A DNA stretch of 64,000 nt from Streptomyces sp. NBC_01429 (GTDB taxonomy: Bacteria > Actinomycetota > Actinomycetes > Streptomycetales > Streptomycetaceae): assembly GCF_036231945.1 (NCBI RefSeq), contig NZ_CP109599.1, forward strand, positions 3,442,501 through 3,506,500, given 5' to 3'. The position numbers and the translations under genes are program-made. Of this stretch, positions 8,812-17,993 are shown piece after piece. Numbering within the stretch: position 1 is the stretch's first letter; each line of letters opens with the position of its first letter. The notes under the pieces were generated by a model. The model did no database searches and was not told the DNA's origin. It saw only the letters and a list, made by a program, of their open reading frames with translations.

Positions 8812-10278
8812 TCAGTCGCGGGGCGGCTTGTCCTGCCCGTACAGCCACGCCTTCCAGAGGGCGCCGAGGTCCTTGCCGGACTGCCGCTCGACGTACGCCG
8901 TGAAGTCGGCCGTGTCGGCGTTGCCATGGCGGTGCGTCCGGGCCCAGCCGCGCACGATGCGGAAGAAGGCGGCGTCGCCGACGGCCTCGCGTACCCGCTG
9001 GAGCACCATGGCGCCCCGCCCGTACACGGGCGGCTCCGAGAGGTCCGCCGCCGAGGGCGGGACGGCCGGCGGGAAGGCCCAGTTCGCCTCGTCGCCGTAC
9101 GCCTGCGCGAAGCTGTCCAGGACCGGCACGTCCCCGGTGTCCGCCAGCCAGAGCCACTCCGCGTAGGTGGCGAAGCCCTCGCTGAGCCACATGTCCCGCC
9201 AGGACTTGGGCGTCACCGAGTCGCCGAACCACTGGTGGGCCAGCTCGTGGACCAGCGTCCCGGTGTCGGTCGGGCCCGGCAGGAAGGGCCTGGTCTGGGT
9301 CTCCAGGGCGTATCCCGCCTGGCCGGGCCTCCCGATGATCAGGCCGGTGGAGGAGAAGGGGTAGGCGCCGAAGTTCTTCTCGCCCCACTTCATGATCCCG
9401 GGGATCGCGGCGAGCAGCTTCGCGCTGTCGTCGGCGGTGGCCGGGTCGTCGGCGACGGCCTGATCGACGGCGGTGTAGCTGGGAACCGCGCCCTTCGCGC
9501 CGCTTGCTCCCCCGGCTCCCTCGGCTCTCCCGGCTCCCTCGGCTCCCCCGGCTCCTTTCGTCTCCCGGGTCTTGTACGGGCCGATGGCCACCGTGGCGAG
9601 ATAGCTCGCCATCGGCTCCGGCGCGTGCCAGACGAAGGCGGTGCGCCCGGCCTTCGTGCGCTCGCTCCTCAACTCGCCGTTGGAGATGGCCTTCAGACCC
9701 GCCGGGACAGTGATCCGGATGTCGTACGACGCCTTGTCGCTCGGGTGGTGATTGCCCGGGAACCAGGCCATCGACCCCGTCGGCTCCCCCAGCGCGACCG
9801 CTCTCCCGTCCGACCGGAGCCAGCCCTCCTCCGACCCGTCGGGGTCGGTGATCCGGCGCGGGACGCCGGAGTAGCGGACGACCGTACGGAAGGTGTCGCC
9901 CCGGCCGAGGCTCTCGCGGGGGCGCAGCGTCAGCTCCGTACCGGCGCGGTGGACGGCGGCCTCCGTGCCGTCGACGGTCGCCGAGTCGACCGTCATCCCG
10001 GCGAAGTCGAGACGGAACGAGCCGAGGTCCTGGGTGGCGCGGGCGGTGATCTCGGCGGTGCCGCTGAGCCGGCCGGTGGCGGGGGTGTAGTCGAGGGTCA
10101 GCCCGTAGTGCCGGACGTCGTAGCCGCCGTTGCCGAGCCGGGGAAAGTACGGATCGCCGAGACCGTCGGCACCGGCCGGGGCACCGCTGACGGGAGCACC
10201 GCTGACGGGGGCGCCGTCGCCGGTGCAGCCCGTGAGGACGAGCAGGAGTAGGAGAGGAGTCGTCGGGCGTCGGAGCAC
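8812..10278 (-). CDS. M1-family zinc metallopeptidase, lipoprotein
   Basis: 488 aa. The N-terminus MLRRPTTPLLLLLVLTGC is a lipoprotein signal with lipobox LTGC, so the mature enzyme should be anchored outside the membrane. The aminopeptidase-N-like N-terminal β-domain is followed by the zinc motif HELAHQ (HExxH) with the third ligand Glu 18 residues on (WLSEGFATYAEW). The usual aminopeptidase GAMEN motif is replaced by RPGQAGYALETQT. It lacks the long C-terminal region of full-size PepN, as do short bacterial M1 homologues. A low-complexity Gly-Ala-Glu stretch lies near residues 236-262. Start is GTG at 10278. The upstream uma2-like gene on the same strand ends 45 nt before it. Confidence 0.9.
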   Translation of the reverse strand: MLRRPTTPLLLLLVLTGCTGDGAPVSGAPVSGAPAGADGLGDPYFPRLGNGGYDVRHYGLTLDYTPATGRLSGTAEITARATQDLGSFRLDFAGMTVDSATVDGTEAAVHRAGTELTLRPRESLGRGDTFRTVVRYSGVPRRITDPDGSEEGWLRSDGRAVALGEPTGSMAWFPGNHHPSDKASYDIRITVPAGLKAISNGELRSERTKAGRTAFVWHAPEPMASYLATVAIGPYKTRETKGAGGAEGAGRAEGAGGASGAKGAVPSYTAVDQAVADDPATADDSAKLLAAIPGIMKWGEKNFGAYPFSSTGLIIGRPGQAGYALETQTRPFLPGPTDTGTLVHELAHQWFGDSVTPKSWRDMWLSEGFATYAEWLWLADTGDVPVLDSFAQAYGDEANWAFPPAVPPSAADLSEPPVYGRGAMVLQRVREAVGDAAFFRIVRGWARTHRHGNADTADFTAYVERQSGKDLGALWKAWLYGQDKPPRD

Positions 10279-10323
10279 CCGGCGATCGTAGAGGCGACCG
10301 CCCCTGTCACGCCCCGGCCGGAC

Positions 10324-11007
10324 TCAGAACGCGCCGGTGTCCAGCTCGAATCCGAACGGCTCGGGCAGCGGAACCGCCTCGGACAGCTTGTACGACTCCT
10401 TGCGCCGGTAGGCATCACCGACGGGGACGGTGCACAGGACGGCCTGATCCGCTTCCCTGTCGATGAGCAAGTAGACGGGGATCCCGGCGCGGGCGTAGCC
10501 GCGGATCTTCACGCCCCGGTCGTTCGCCCCCGTCGAGCGCGAGGTCACCTCGGCGACCAGCAGCGCGGGGGCCGGATCATGGTATTCAAACTCGTCCGCG
10601 AAACTCCCCTTCGATGCGATCACGAGGTCGGGGATGACCCTGCCGCTGGCCGAGGCGCCTGGGACGATGAGGCCGATGCCCGTGTATGTCCGGAGCTGAA
10701 GATCTTTACTGCGTCGCGCGACCTGAATCGTCATCTCAGAAACGAATTCTTCGTGTTCGCCGTTGGCCGGAGGCACCACGTGGATCTCCCCTTCGATCAA
10801 TTCCACGCGCCACCCCTCAGGGGCAGCCGCACTGAATACGTCGAAGGCTGCTTCTACCGCCATGGCCGGGACCCTTCCCTTGAGCTTTCCGAGCAGACGC
10901 TTGTAGGCGAGTTCGTCGTCCTCGCCTTCGTATCGCTCGTACGGTTCGTTCGACTTGTACGGCTCGTTCGACTCGTACGGCTCGTGTTCCGGAACAGGCA
11001 GTGCCAC
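10324..11007 (-). CDS. Uma2-family (DUF820) PD-(D/E)XK nuclease-fold protein
   Basis: 227 aa. The Uma2 domain is recognisable by VELIEGEIHVVPPANGEHE, then VIPDLVIA (catalytic Asp), LLVAEVTSRSTG (E-x-T/S) and KIRGYARAGIPVYLLID. The family has an endonuclease fold and is hugely expanded in Streptomyces, but the biological role is unproven. The first 25 residues consist of SNEPY/YE repeats encoded by a 15-bp tandem DNA repeat (about 10936-10990). The length without this extension fits the family. It may be cotranscribed with the downstream peptidase gene (45-nt gap). Confidence 0.88.
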   Translation of the reverse strand: MALPVPEHEPYESNEPYKSNEPYERYEGEDDELAYKRLLGKLKGRVPAMAVEAAFDVFSAAAPEGWRVELIEGEIHVVPPANGEHEEFVSEMTIQVARRSKDLQLRTYTGIGLIVPGASASGRVIPDLVIASKGSFADEFEYHDPAPALLVAEVTSRSTGANDRGVKIRGYARAGIPVYLLIDREADQAVLCTVPVGDAYRRKESYKLSEAVPLPEPFGFELDTGAF

Positions 11008-11184
11008 GGCGGACTCCTTCGCACACAGAGCGACACTGCCAGCCTAGGCCGCACCACCGGGGAGCCAGCCGTCAGCGTTCACTCGAACGTGCGAGCGGTG
11101 ACGTTTCTGCTGGCCAGCGCGGTACGGGTCACGCGAATGACTCCGTGGCCCGGTCACCCGTTCGGCCATGACACCATCAAGCCC

Positions 11185-11682
11185 GTGCTCGACATCGGCT
11201 ACTCCCTCTCCCGCCGCTTCCCCGACCCTCCGCAGACCGACTACCGCCAGGCGGACGTACGGGCGCTGCGTCACGACCTGTTCTGCGGGGACGTCTATCT
11301 CGCGGACACCGTCGCGGACCGCGAGGTGTCCACGGCCTGGGGATGGGTGCCGGTGCTCGACTTCGCCTGGGCGCTGTGCGACATCGTCGAGCAGCTCGAC
11401 CGCGACCCGCGCGGCAGCCGGGCCGCCAGACCCCAGTACGCCGAGCTGGACTTCACCGAGTCGGCGGACCGGATGCTCTTCCAGCGGCGCTTCGGCTGGG
11501 TCGATGTCGAGGCCGACTGGATGCACGGCGACGAGCCGCCGCTCACCTTCGGCCACCGGCTGCTGCGGCGCGAGGCGCGCGACTTCCTGCACGATCTGAT
11601 CGCGGATCTGGCCGACATGCACGAGGGTCTGGCCGACAACCCGATCATCTGGGACCTTCAGTCCCGCTTCCCTCGCAACTGA
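11185..11682 (+). CDS. Conserved hypothetical protein
   Basis: 165 aa from GTG at 11185 (MLDIGYSLSRRFPDPP); an ATG at 11137 would add 16 residues. No signal peptide, membrane helix or catalytic motif is visible. The protein is acidic with many Trp and Asp residues, e.g. STAWGWVPVLDFAWALCDIVEQL and FGWVDVEADWMHG, and ends in a helical region (ARDFLHDLIADLADMHEGL). It looks like a soluble cytoplasmic protein of a family found widely in streptomycetes, from memory. It is transcribed away from the uma2-like gene. Function unknown. Confidence 0.75.
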   Translation: MLDIGYSLSRRFPDPPQTDYRQADVRALRHDLFCGDVYLADTVADREVSTAWGWVPVLDFAWALCDIVEQLDRDPRGSRAARPQYAELDFTESADRMLFQRRFGWVDVEADWMHGDEPPLTFGHRLLRREARDFLHDLIADLADMHEGLADNPIIWDLQSRFPRN

Positions 11683-11861
11683 CCCCCTCACCGCCCCCCT
11701 CACTCAGCGAACACACAGTGGACACACAGTCCACTCATCGTTTTCCGCGTTGCCCCGCGTACATCCCGCACCACCGGGCACACGCTTGATTGCGGGGGTA
11801 CCGCCGGGAACCGGGCGACCGCTTCCTCCCCCCACAGAAGGCGTACCCCCACAGCACCGCC

Positions 11862-11895
11862 GAGGCCCCGATCTCTCCCCCCGGATCGGGGCCTC
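11862..11895. terminator. Terminator hairpin between convergent genes
   Basis: GAGGCCCCGATC (11862-11873) pairs perfectly with GATCGGGGCCTC (11884-11895). The preceding ~180 bp (11683-11861) hold no gene; a short CACACAGT direct repeat (about 11711-11730) is the only other structure. Confidence 0.75.
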
Positions 11896-11945
11896 CGGTC
11901 ATTCCCGGCCCCGGGCCGTACGCAGGCCCCCGCGGCCCGCCGCCC

Positions 11946-12617
11946 TCAGTCCTCCACCCGCACGCCGATCTGCGCCGCGAACGCCGGGGCCAGCTGGAGC
12001 AGTTGCGCCGAGCTGATCACCGCGCCCGCCAGCCGGTCGAGCCCACGGGCGATGTCCAGCTCGGCGACCGTCCGCAGATCGACGTCCTTCATCCGCACCC
12101 CGCTCAGGTCCGCGCGCCTGATCACGCAGTCGCGGAACTCGACCCGCTCCAGCTCCGCGCCCCCGAAGTCCGGCTCCGACAGGACGACGCCCTCGAACAC
12201 CACGTCCCTGAGGCGGGACTTGCGCAGATTCAGGTAGTCGATCTTCCCGCCCTTGATGAGCACCCGCTCCAGCACCGCGCCGTGCAACTGCACGCCGCCC
12301 AGCCGCGCGTCCACCACCTCGACGTCGCGCAGCGACGCCCCCGACAGGTCCGTGCCCACGCCCCGGACTCCGCTCAGCACGGAATCGACGAAGCGCGCCC
12401 GGCCGAGCGCCGTCTCGTCCAGCCCGCAGTCGCGCAGCGCGCAGTCGATGAACCGCGCCCCCGGCCCCTCCTGTCCTCCCAGGTCGAGGTCCTTGAACTC
12501 CAGTCCGTCATAGTCGCCGTCCGGCTCCAGTCCGCCGCCGTACGGGCTGAGTGGTGGCAGCCGCACCTCCGCGCGCTTCGCCGCAGGAGCCCCGCTCTTG
12601 GTCGTCTTACGTGCCAT
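11946..12617 (-). CDS. Pentapeptide-repeat protein
   Basis: 223 aa. After a basic N-terminus come about 25 successive five-residue A(D/N)LxX-like units (for example GARFIDCALRDCGLDETALG, ADLSGVRMKDVDLR), which fold as a right-handed quadrilateral β-helix. The last 40 residues (GLDRLAGAVISSAQLLQL...) form a helical cap. Some family members mimic DNA and protect gyrase (Qnr/MfpA); nothing here shows that activity. Start ATG 12617 with GGGGAC upstream. It is divergent from the FAD oxidoreductase gene at 12774. Confidence 0.9.
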   Translation of the reverse strand: MARKTTKSGAPAAKRAEVRLPPLSPYGGGLEPDGDYDGLEFKDLDLGGQEGPGARFIDCALRDCGLDETALGRARFVDSVLSGVRGVGTDLSGASLRDVEVVDARLGGVQLHGAVLERVLIKGGKIDYLNLRKSRLRDVVFEGVVLSEPDFGGAELERVEFRDCVIRRADLSGVRMKDVDLRTVAELDIARGLDRLAGAVISSAQLLQLAPAFAAQIGVRVED

Positions 12618-12773
12618 GTCCCCATGGTGACGTACACCTCTGACAACACGCCCATGTCACATGCGGACGACCGGTTCACGTCACAGCGGAGACGGACCGA
12701 TGCACAGGGCCCACGCACAGGGCCGACGCAGATACACAGAGCCGGTGCACACGACGGAGGAGAGACACGGACC

Positions 12774-14021
12774 ATGGATTCCAGTCAGCGCGTCACTGTC
12801 GTCGGAGGCGGCCTCGCGGGGCTCGCCGCCGCCATCACCGCCGCCGAGTCGGGCGTACCCGTCACCCTGTACGAGGGCCACCGCACCCTCGGCGGCCGGG
12901 CCCGTACGTCCGAGGGCCCGTACCTCACCAACGAGGGGCCGCACGCCCTCTACCGCCACGGTCCGCACTGGGCCTGGCTGCGGCACCGCGGGCTGCTCGA
13001 CCCCATGGCAAGCTCGCCGCCGCGCGAGGTGCCCCGGATCCGCTTCCACCGGGGCGGGGTCCTGCGCAGGACCCCGCCCCCGGGGCTGATCGCCCTCAGC
13101 CGTCGCGGGGTGGGGCGGGCGCCGGCCGACATCGACTTCATGACGTGGGCGACCGCGACGGCGGGGCGCGAGACCGCCCGCGCCGCCGCGCATTACGTCG
13201 CCGTCGCGCTCTTCCACCACGATCCGGGCGCGCTGTCCGCCGCCTTCGTCCAGGAGCGGCTGCGCCGGGCCGCCGCGTTCCCGCCCGAGGCGCGTTTCCC
13301 GGTCGGCGGCTGGGGCCGGCTGGTCGACCGGATGGCCGGGCGCGCCACGGAGCTGGGCGTACGGATCGAGACGGCCGCCCGGATCGACGCCCTCCCCGGG
13401 CACAGCGCCCAGGACGCGCCGGTGATCGTCGCGACCTCGCTGGAAGCGGCCCGCCGCCTCCTCAAGGACGACGGCCTGTCCTGGACCGGCGGCCGGACGG
13501 CGCTGCTGGATCTGGCGCTGCGCGCGGACCGTGCGGGTCGCCGGAACCGTACGGTCCGCAAGCGCGAGCGTACGGACGAGCACGGTCCGCTCTTCGTCTC
13601 GGACCTCGACGCCCCGGGCTGGCTCGAACGCTTCACCGCGCACGATCCGACCCTGGCCCCGGCCGGGGAGCAACTGCTCCAGGGGCAGTTCCCCATCGGC
13701 CCCGGCCAGTCGCGCGCCGACGGCGTCGCGCGCGGCGAGCACCTGCTCGACCTGGGGTTCCCCGGCTGGCGCGAGCGCGTCGTATGGCGGTGCGAGTCCC
13801 TCGCGACCGGCCGTACGGGCGCGGTCGACCCGCCGGGCACCACTTGGCGGGACCGGCCCCGTATCGACCGGGGCGACGGCGTCTATCTCGCGGGCGACCA
13901 GGTGGCGGCGCCGGGAGTGCTCAGCGAGGTGTCCTTCAACAGCGGCATCGAGGCGGCGACGCTGGCGGTGCGGCGGCTGGGACGGCGGGAACGGCAGGGG
14001 CTTGACCTCAAGGGCGCTTGA
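12774..14021 (+). CDS. FAD-dependent oxidoreductase (amine oxidase / phytoene-desaturase-like)
   Basis: 415 aa. The N-terminal dinucleotide-binding motif VTVVGGGLAGLAAAITAAESG (residues 7-27) is followed by VTLYEGHRTLGGRART, the typical GG motif of flavin amine oxidases and desaturases. The C-terminus has DGVYLAGDQVAAPGVLSEVSFNSGIEAA, the second FAD contact. GGAGGAG lies about 11 nt before the ATG. It probably oxidises a small substrate using tightly bound FAD. The substrate is unknown and no carotenoid genes are nearby. The MDR oxidoreductase begins 150 nt downstream on the same strand. Confidence 0.88.
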   Translation: MDSSQRVTVVGGGLAGLAAAITAAESGVPVTLYEGHRTLGGRARTSEGPYLTNEGPHALYRHGPHWAWLRHRGLLDPMASSPPREVPRIRFHRGGVLRRTPPPGLIALSRRGVGRAPADIDFMTWATATAGRETARAAAHYVAVALFHHDPGALSAAFVQERLRRAAAFPPEARFPVGGWGRLVDRMAGRATELGVRIETAARIDALPGHSAQDAPVIVATSLEAARRLLKDDGLSWTGGRTALLDLALRADRAGRRNRTVRKRERTDEHGPLFVSDLDAPGWLERFTAHDPTLAPAGEQLLQGQFPIGPGQSRADGVARGEHLLDLGFPGWRERVVWRCESLATGRTGAVDPPGTTWRDRPRIDRGDGVYLAGDQVAAPGVLSEVSFNSGIEAATLAVRRLGRRERQGLDLKGA

Positions 14022-14170
14022 GGTCGGAGGCTGATCCGGCGGGCGGCACACCGCCGTATCCACGCCCCGCGCCCGCCGCCGCACACCGTCCGCCGACTCG
14101 CATCCGTCCGTCGACCCGCACCCGCCCGTCGGCCCACTCCGCCCGTCGGCCCACATCAGGGAGCCCCGTC

Positions 14171-15181
14171 ATGCATGCCGTCCGCCTCCACGCCTTCGGT
14201 CCCGCCGAGAACCTCCGGTACGAGCGCGCCGACGACCCCGTCCCCGGTCCCGGCCAGGTGCGGATCGCCGTCACCGCCGCCGGGGTCCACCTCCTGGACA
14301 CCGCGCTGCGCCAGGGCATGACCGGCCCGTACCCCGCCCCCGCCGAGCTGCCCACCGTCCCCGGCCGCGAGGTCGCCGGTACGGTCGAGTCGCTCGGCGA
14401 GGGCGTGGCCGCCGACCTGCTCGGCAAGCGCGTCGTGGCACACCTGGGGATGGTCCCTGGCGGTTACGCCGAACTCGCCGTCACCGATACCGGCCGGCTC
14501 CACGAGATCCCGGACGACCTCGACGAGGCCGAGGCCGTCGCCATGATCGGAACGGGCCGTACGGCCATGGGCATCCTCCTGTTCGCGGACCTCGGCGCCG
14601 GTGACATCGCGCTCGTACCGGCCGCCGCCGGCGGTATCGGCACCCTCCTCGTGCAGTACGGGAAGAACGTCGACGCCACCGTCATCGGCCTCGCGGGCGG
14701 CCCGGCCAAGGTCACCCGGGTGGCCGAGAACGGCGCCGACCTCGCCGTGGACTACACCCTCCCCGACTGGCCCGACCGCGTACGCCGCTTCCTGCGCGAC
14801 CGGCACGGCGACCGGGGCGCGACCGTCGTCTTCGACTCCGTCGGCGGGGCGACCGGGCTGGCGGCCGTCGACCTCCTCGCCAAGGGCGGCAAGCACCTCG
14901 TCTTCGGCTGGTCGGGGAAGGGCCCGCACGACGGGGCGCCGCTGACCTTCACCGCCGAGGAACTGGCGGAGCGCGGCATCACCTCCGGGTCCGTCCTCGG
15001 CCCGGCCATGATCGAGAAGGCGGGCGGCAGCCTTCGCGCCCTCGAAGAACGTTCCCTGGCCGAGGCGGAGTCCGGCCGCCTCCGTCCCGCCGTACAGCGC
15101 TTCCCTCTCGCCCAGGCGGCACAGGCCCACCGCGCGCTGGAGACGCGGGGCACGATGGGCAAGGTGGTCCTGGAGCCGTAG
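14171..15181 (+). CDS. Zinc-free MDR oxidoreductase (quinone reductase-like)
   Basis: 336 aa, medium-chain dehydrogenase/reductase. The GroES-like N-domain has GPGQVRIAVTAAGVHLLDT and VPGREVAGTVESLGEGV. The Rossmann part has the quinone-reductase pattern VPAAAGGIGTLLVQYGK and later VVFDSVGG. The zinc-site Cys/His residues of alcohol dehydrogenases are absent. These enzymes use NADPH to reduce quinones or enones. AGGGAG precedes the ATG at 14171. It may form a unit with the upstream FAD oxidoreductase. Confidence 0.9.
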   Translation: MHAVRLHAFGPAENLRYERADDPVPGPGQVRIAVTAAGVHLLDTALRQGMTGPYPAPAELPTVPGREVAGTVESLGEGVAADLLGKRVVAHLGMVPGGYAELAVTDTGRLHEIPDDLDEAEAVAMIGTGRTAMGILLFADLGAGDIALVPAAAGGIGTLLVQYGKNVDATVIGLAGGPAKVTRVAENGADLAVDYTLPDWPDRVRRFLRDRHGDRGATVVFDSVGGATGLAAVDLLAKGGKHLVFGWSGKGPHDGAPLTFTAEELAERGITSGSVLGPAMIEKAGGSLRALEERSLAEAESGRLRPAVQRFPLAQAAQAHRALETRGTMGKVVLEP

Positions 15182-15342
15182 CCACGGAGCCGCAGCCGCA
15201 GATCCGCAGCCGTGAAGCCGTGAACCCGGAGCCGTCACGCCGGGGCGGCGCGGGAAGCGGGCGTGGCCGATTCGTGGTGTTCTGTGCAGATGTATGCGCG
15301 ATTCCGCAGATCCGCAGAGATCCACGGTGAGGGAAGATCCCG

Positions 15343-16917
15343 ATGAGCGACTCGGTGAATTCCGGCGACCCCGACAACCCTGGTGCCCTCGGCAGCGCTG
15401 ACGGACCCGCCTCCGGCCCGTCCGGCCCGTCCGGCACCTCGGACACCGACCCCGAGACCCACCGGTGGTGGGGGCTGGCCGTCATCGCGATGGCCCAGCT
15501 GATGGTCGTGCTCGACGCCACCATCGTGAACATCGCCCTGCCGTCCGCCCAGCGCGAACTGGGCCTCACCAACGGCAACCGGCAGTGGGTCATCACCGCC
15601 TACACCCTCGCGTTCGGCGGACTGCTGCTGCTCGGCGGCCGGATCGCCGACCTCGTCGGCCGCAAGCGCACCTTCATCATCGGCCTCATCGGCTTCGCCG
15701 CAGCCTCCGCGCTCGGCGGGGCCGCCCAGAGCCCGGGGATGCTCTTCGCGTCCCGCGCGCTCCAGGGCATGTTCGCCGCGATCCTGGCCCCCTCCGCGCT
15801 CTCCCTGCTCACCACGACCTTCCGGGACGGCAGGGAGCGCGCGAAGGCGTTCGGGATCTACAGCGCCATCGCGGGCGGCGGCGCGGCGATCGGGCTGCTG
15901 CTCGGCGGCGTACTCACCGAGTTCCTGTCCTGGCGGTGGTGCCTGTACGTGAACGTGCCGATCGCCGTGATCGCCGTCTTCGGCGCGTTCGGGCTGCTGC
16001 ACGACCGGGAGGGCCACAAGGAGTCGCGCCTCGACATCCCGGGCGTCATCCTCGGCTGCGGCGGTCTGGTCGCCCTCGTCTACGGGTTCAGCGAGGCCGA
16101 GTCGCGCGGCTGGTCGTCCGCGCTGGTCCTGGGGCTGCTGTGCGGCTCCGTGGTGCTCCTCGCCTGCTTCGCGTGGTGGCAGACGCGCGCGCCGAGCCCG
16201 CTGCTGCCGCCGCACATCATCAAGGACCGCAGCCGGGCGGGCTCGGTGCTGACCATGTGCCTGACGACGATCGGCATGTTCGGGCTGTTCCTGTTCATGA
16301 CGTTCTTCCTGCAGAACATCCTCGGCTACTCACCGCTCAGGACCGGCCTCGCCTTCATGCCGATGAGCGCCATGATCATCATCGGCTCGACCCAGATCGC
16401 GGCCCGCCTGATGCACTACGTACAGCCGCGCCTGCTGATGGGCCCCGGCCTGCTGATCGCCTCCGGCGGCCTCTTCAGCCTCACCTTCATCGACACCCAC
16501 TCCAGCTACGTCTCCCACATCATGCCCGGCACCCTGCTGCTCGGCCTCGGCATGGGCCTCACCTTCCTCCCCGTGATGTCCGTCGCCACCTCAGGTGTCG
16601 CCCCGAAGGACGCCGGCGTCACCTCGGCGACCGTCAACACGGCGCAGCAGATCGGCGGCTCCATCGGTACGTCGCTCCTCAACACCATCGCCATCACCAG
16701 CGCGACCGCGTACGCGACGAGCCACCTCGCGAAGGCGGCCGAACAGGCGGCCCAACGGGGCGGCCTGACCTCCGCGCAGAAGACCGCCCTCGCCAACACC
16801 GCCACGGTCCACGGCTTCACGGTCGCCATCGCCTGGGCGGCGGGCATCCTGCTGTTCGCGGCGGTGCTGGCGATGGTCATGGTCACGGCGCGCTCCCCGC
16901 AACAGCGCGAGGCGTGA
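15343..16917 (+). CDS. DHA2 (14-TMS) major facilitator drug efflux transporter
   Basis: 524-aa inner-membrane proton antiporter of the EmrB/QacA type. After a 40-residue Asp/Pro/Ser cytoplasmic tail it has WWGLAVIAMAQLMVVLDATIVNIALPS (the DHA2 motif D1 in helix 1), the MFS motif A GGRIADLVGRKRTF, and motif C in helix 5 (GGGAAIGLLLGGVLTEFLSWRW). About 14 hydrophobic helices are evident. Substrate unknown. GGGAAG precedes the ATG. Its stop is followed in the same frame by the truncated ORF at 16918-17907. Confidence 0.93.
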   Translation: MSDSVNSGDPDNPGALGSADGPASGPSGPSGTSDTDPETHRWWGLAVIAMAQLMVVLDATIVNIALPSAQRELGLTNGNRQWVITAYTLAFGGLLLLGGRIADLVGRKRTFIIGLIGFAAASALGGAAQSPGMLFASRALQGMFAAILAPSALSLLTTTFRDGRERAKAFGIYSAIAGGGAAIGLLLGGVLTEFLSWRWCLYVNVPIAVIAVFGAFGLLHDREGHKESRLDIPGVILGCGGLVALVYGFSEAESRGWSSALVLGLLCGSVVLLACFAWWQTRAPSPLLPPHIIKDRSRAGSVLTMCLTTIGMFGLFLFMTFFLQNILGYSPLRTGLAFMPMSAMIIIGSTQIAARLMHYVQPRLLMGPGLLIASGGLFSLTFIDTHSSYVSHIMPGTLLLGLGMGLTFLPVMSVATSGVAPKDAGVTSATVNTAQQIGGSIGTSLLNTIAITSATAYATSHLAKAAEQAAQRGGLTSAQKTALANTATVHGFTVAIAWAAGILLFAAVLAMVMVTARSPQQREA

Positions 16918-17037
16918 CCGCCCGGCCCGATCACGTGTGAGCGGCTACGACCGGCCCGCGCCGCCGACCTCGCCGACGTCCTGCCGGACGAGCGGCTCCA
17001 GGCCGGTACGGACGAGGCCGACCCCGGCCGGGGACGG

Positions 17038-17907
17038 ATGAGGTGCCACATCAACCGCGACGACCGCCACGCCGTCCTGGCCGTGGACGCCTACACCAAC
17101 ACGGCGGATGTACGGCGGGAACTCGACCTCGGATTCACCCGCCCCTTCGGGGCGCGATTCGCGCTCCCCGCCGGGATACCGGGCCTCGCCAACGCGTTCG
17201 GCCCGGTCATCATCCAGGACTGCCCGGATCTGGAACGGGATGCCCAGGGACGGAAGCGCAGGCTGGTCACCACCGTGCTCAGCAAGGGCGACGACATCTC
17301 CCCGGGCCGGATACGGATCGCCGTCTCCATGGCCAACGGCGCCTCCCAGCGCCTCGGTTGCGGAGCCGAACCGCTGCCGACGCCATCCGCCGGGAGCGAC
17401 CCGTACGAGCCACCGCGCGCGGTGCCGCCGGCCGAGGCGAAGGACACGGTGTGCGGCTGGCTGGCCGGGATCACCCTGCCGAAGAATCCCTCCGGCGCAC
17501 CTTGGGGCGTCGTGCCCCACACCGACACCGACGCCCCGGTCACCGGCTGCTCGCTCACGGACACGGCGAGCGGCGAGGCGGCGGTGGAGTCCTCCGGCTG
17601 GTACGGCGACTGGACGGACCAGCCCTTCGTGCGGCTGCTCCCGCACAACGTCTCCTACTCGGACGGCCGCGACTCCCGTCGGCCGATGATGAGCGAGAAC
17701 TACGGCCGGGCCACCGCGCGTTGTGACGCCGAGGCGGTCAACCACCTCGCCTACGGCAACGCGCGCGGCACCGACGCCGAGGACCGGTACCTCACCGGAC
17801 GTCAACTGCGCCCGCTCCTGGACGCCTTCGCCGAGGACCAGGCCGAGCGGCGCGGCTGCACGGACCTCGAACCGCCCGCCTCGACGATCCACCCGATGAG
17901 AGGCTGA
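17038..17907 (+). CDS. Hypothetical protein, probably 5'-truncated
   Basis: 289 aa from the first in-frame ATG. Coding character (CERLRPARAADLADVLPDERLQ) continues upstream to the MFS stop at 16917 without any start codon, so the true N-terminus, likely a signal or lipobox region, seems to be missing. The visible part has two similar halves, each with conserved cysteines (IIQDCPDL, RLGCGAEP; VCGWLAG, ARCDAEAV), resembling large Streptomyces secreted/lipoprotein families of unknown function. No Shine-Dalgarno precedes the ATG. It is either a decayed remnant or a gene with a reassigned start; function unknown. Confidence 0.6.
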   Translation: MRCHINRDDRHAVLAVDAYTNTADVRRELDLGFTRPFGARFALPAGIPGLANAFGPVIIQDCPDLERDAQGRKRRLVTTVLSKGDDISPGRIRIAVSMANGASQRLGCGAEPLPTPSAGSDPYEPPRAVPPAEAKDTVCGWLAGITLPKNPSGAPWGVVPHTDTDAPVTGCSLTDTASGEAAVESSGWYGDWTDQPFVRLLPHNVSYSDGRDSRRPMMSENYGRATARCDAEAVNHLAYGNARGTDAEDRYLTGRQLRPLLDAFAEDQAERRGCTDLEPPASTIHPMRG

Positions 17908-17993
17908 GCCCAGCGGGGCGGCGGGGCGCCGGGGCGGCGGGGAAGTTCGCACCGACGGAAGCAGGCGCGTCGCCACCCGGGGCCGCTGCGGTC

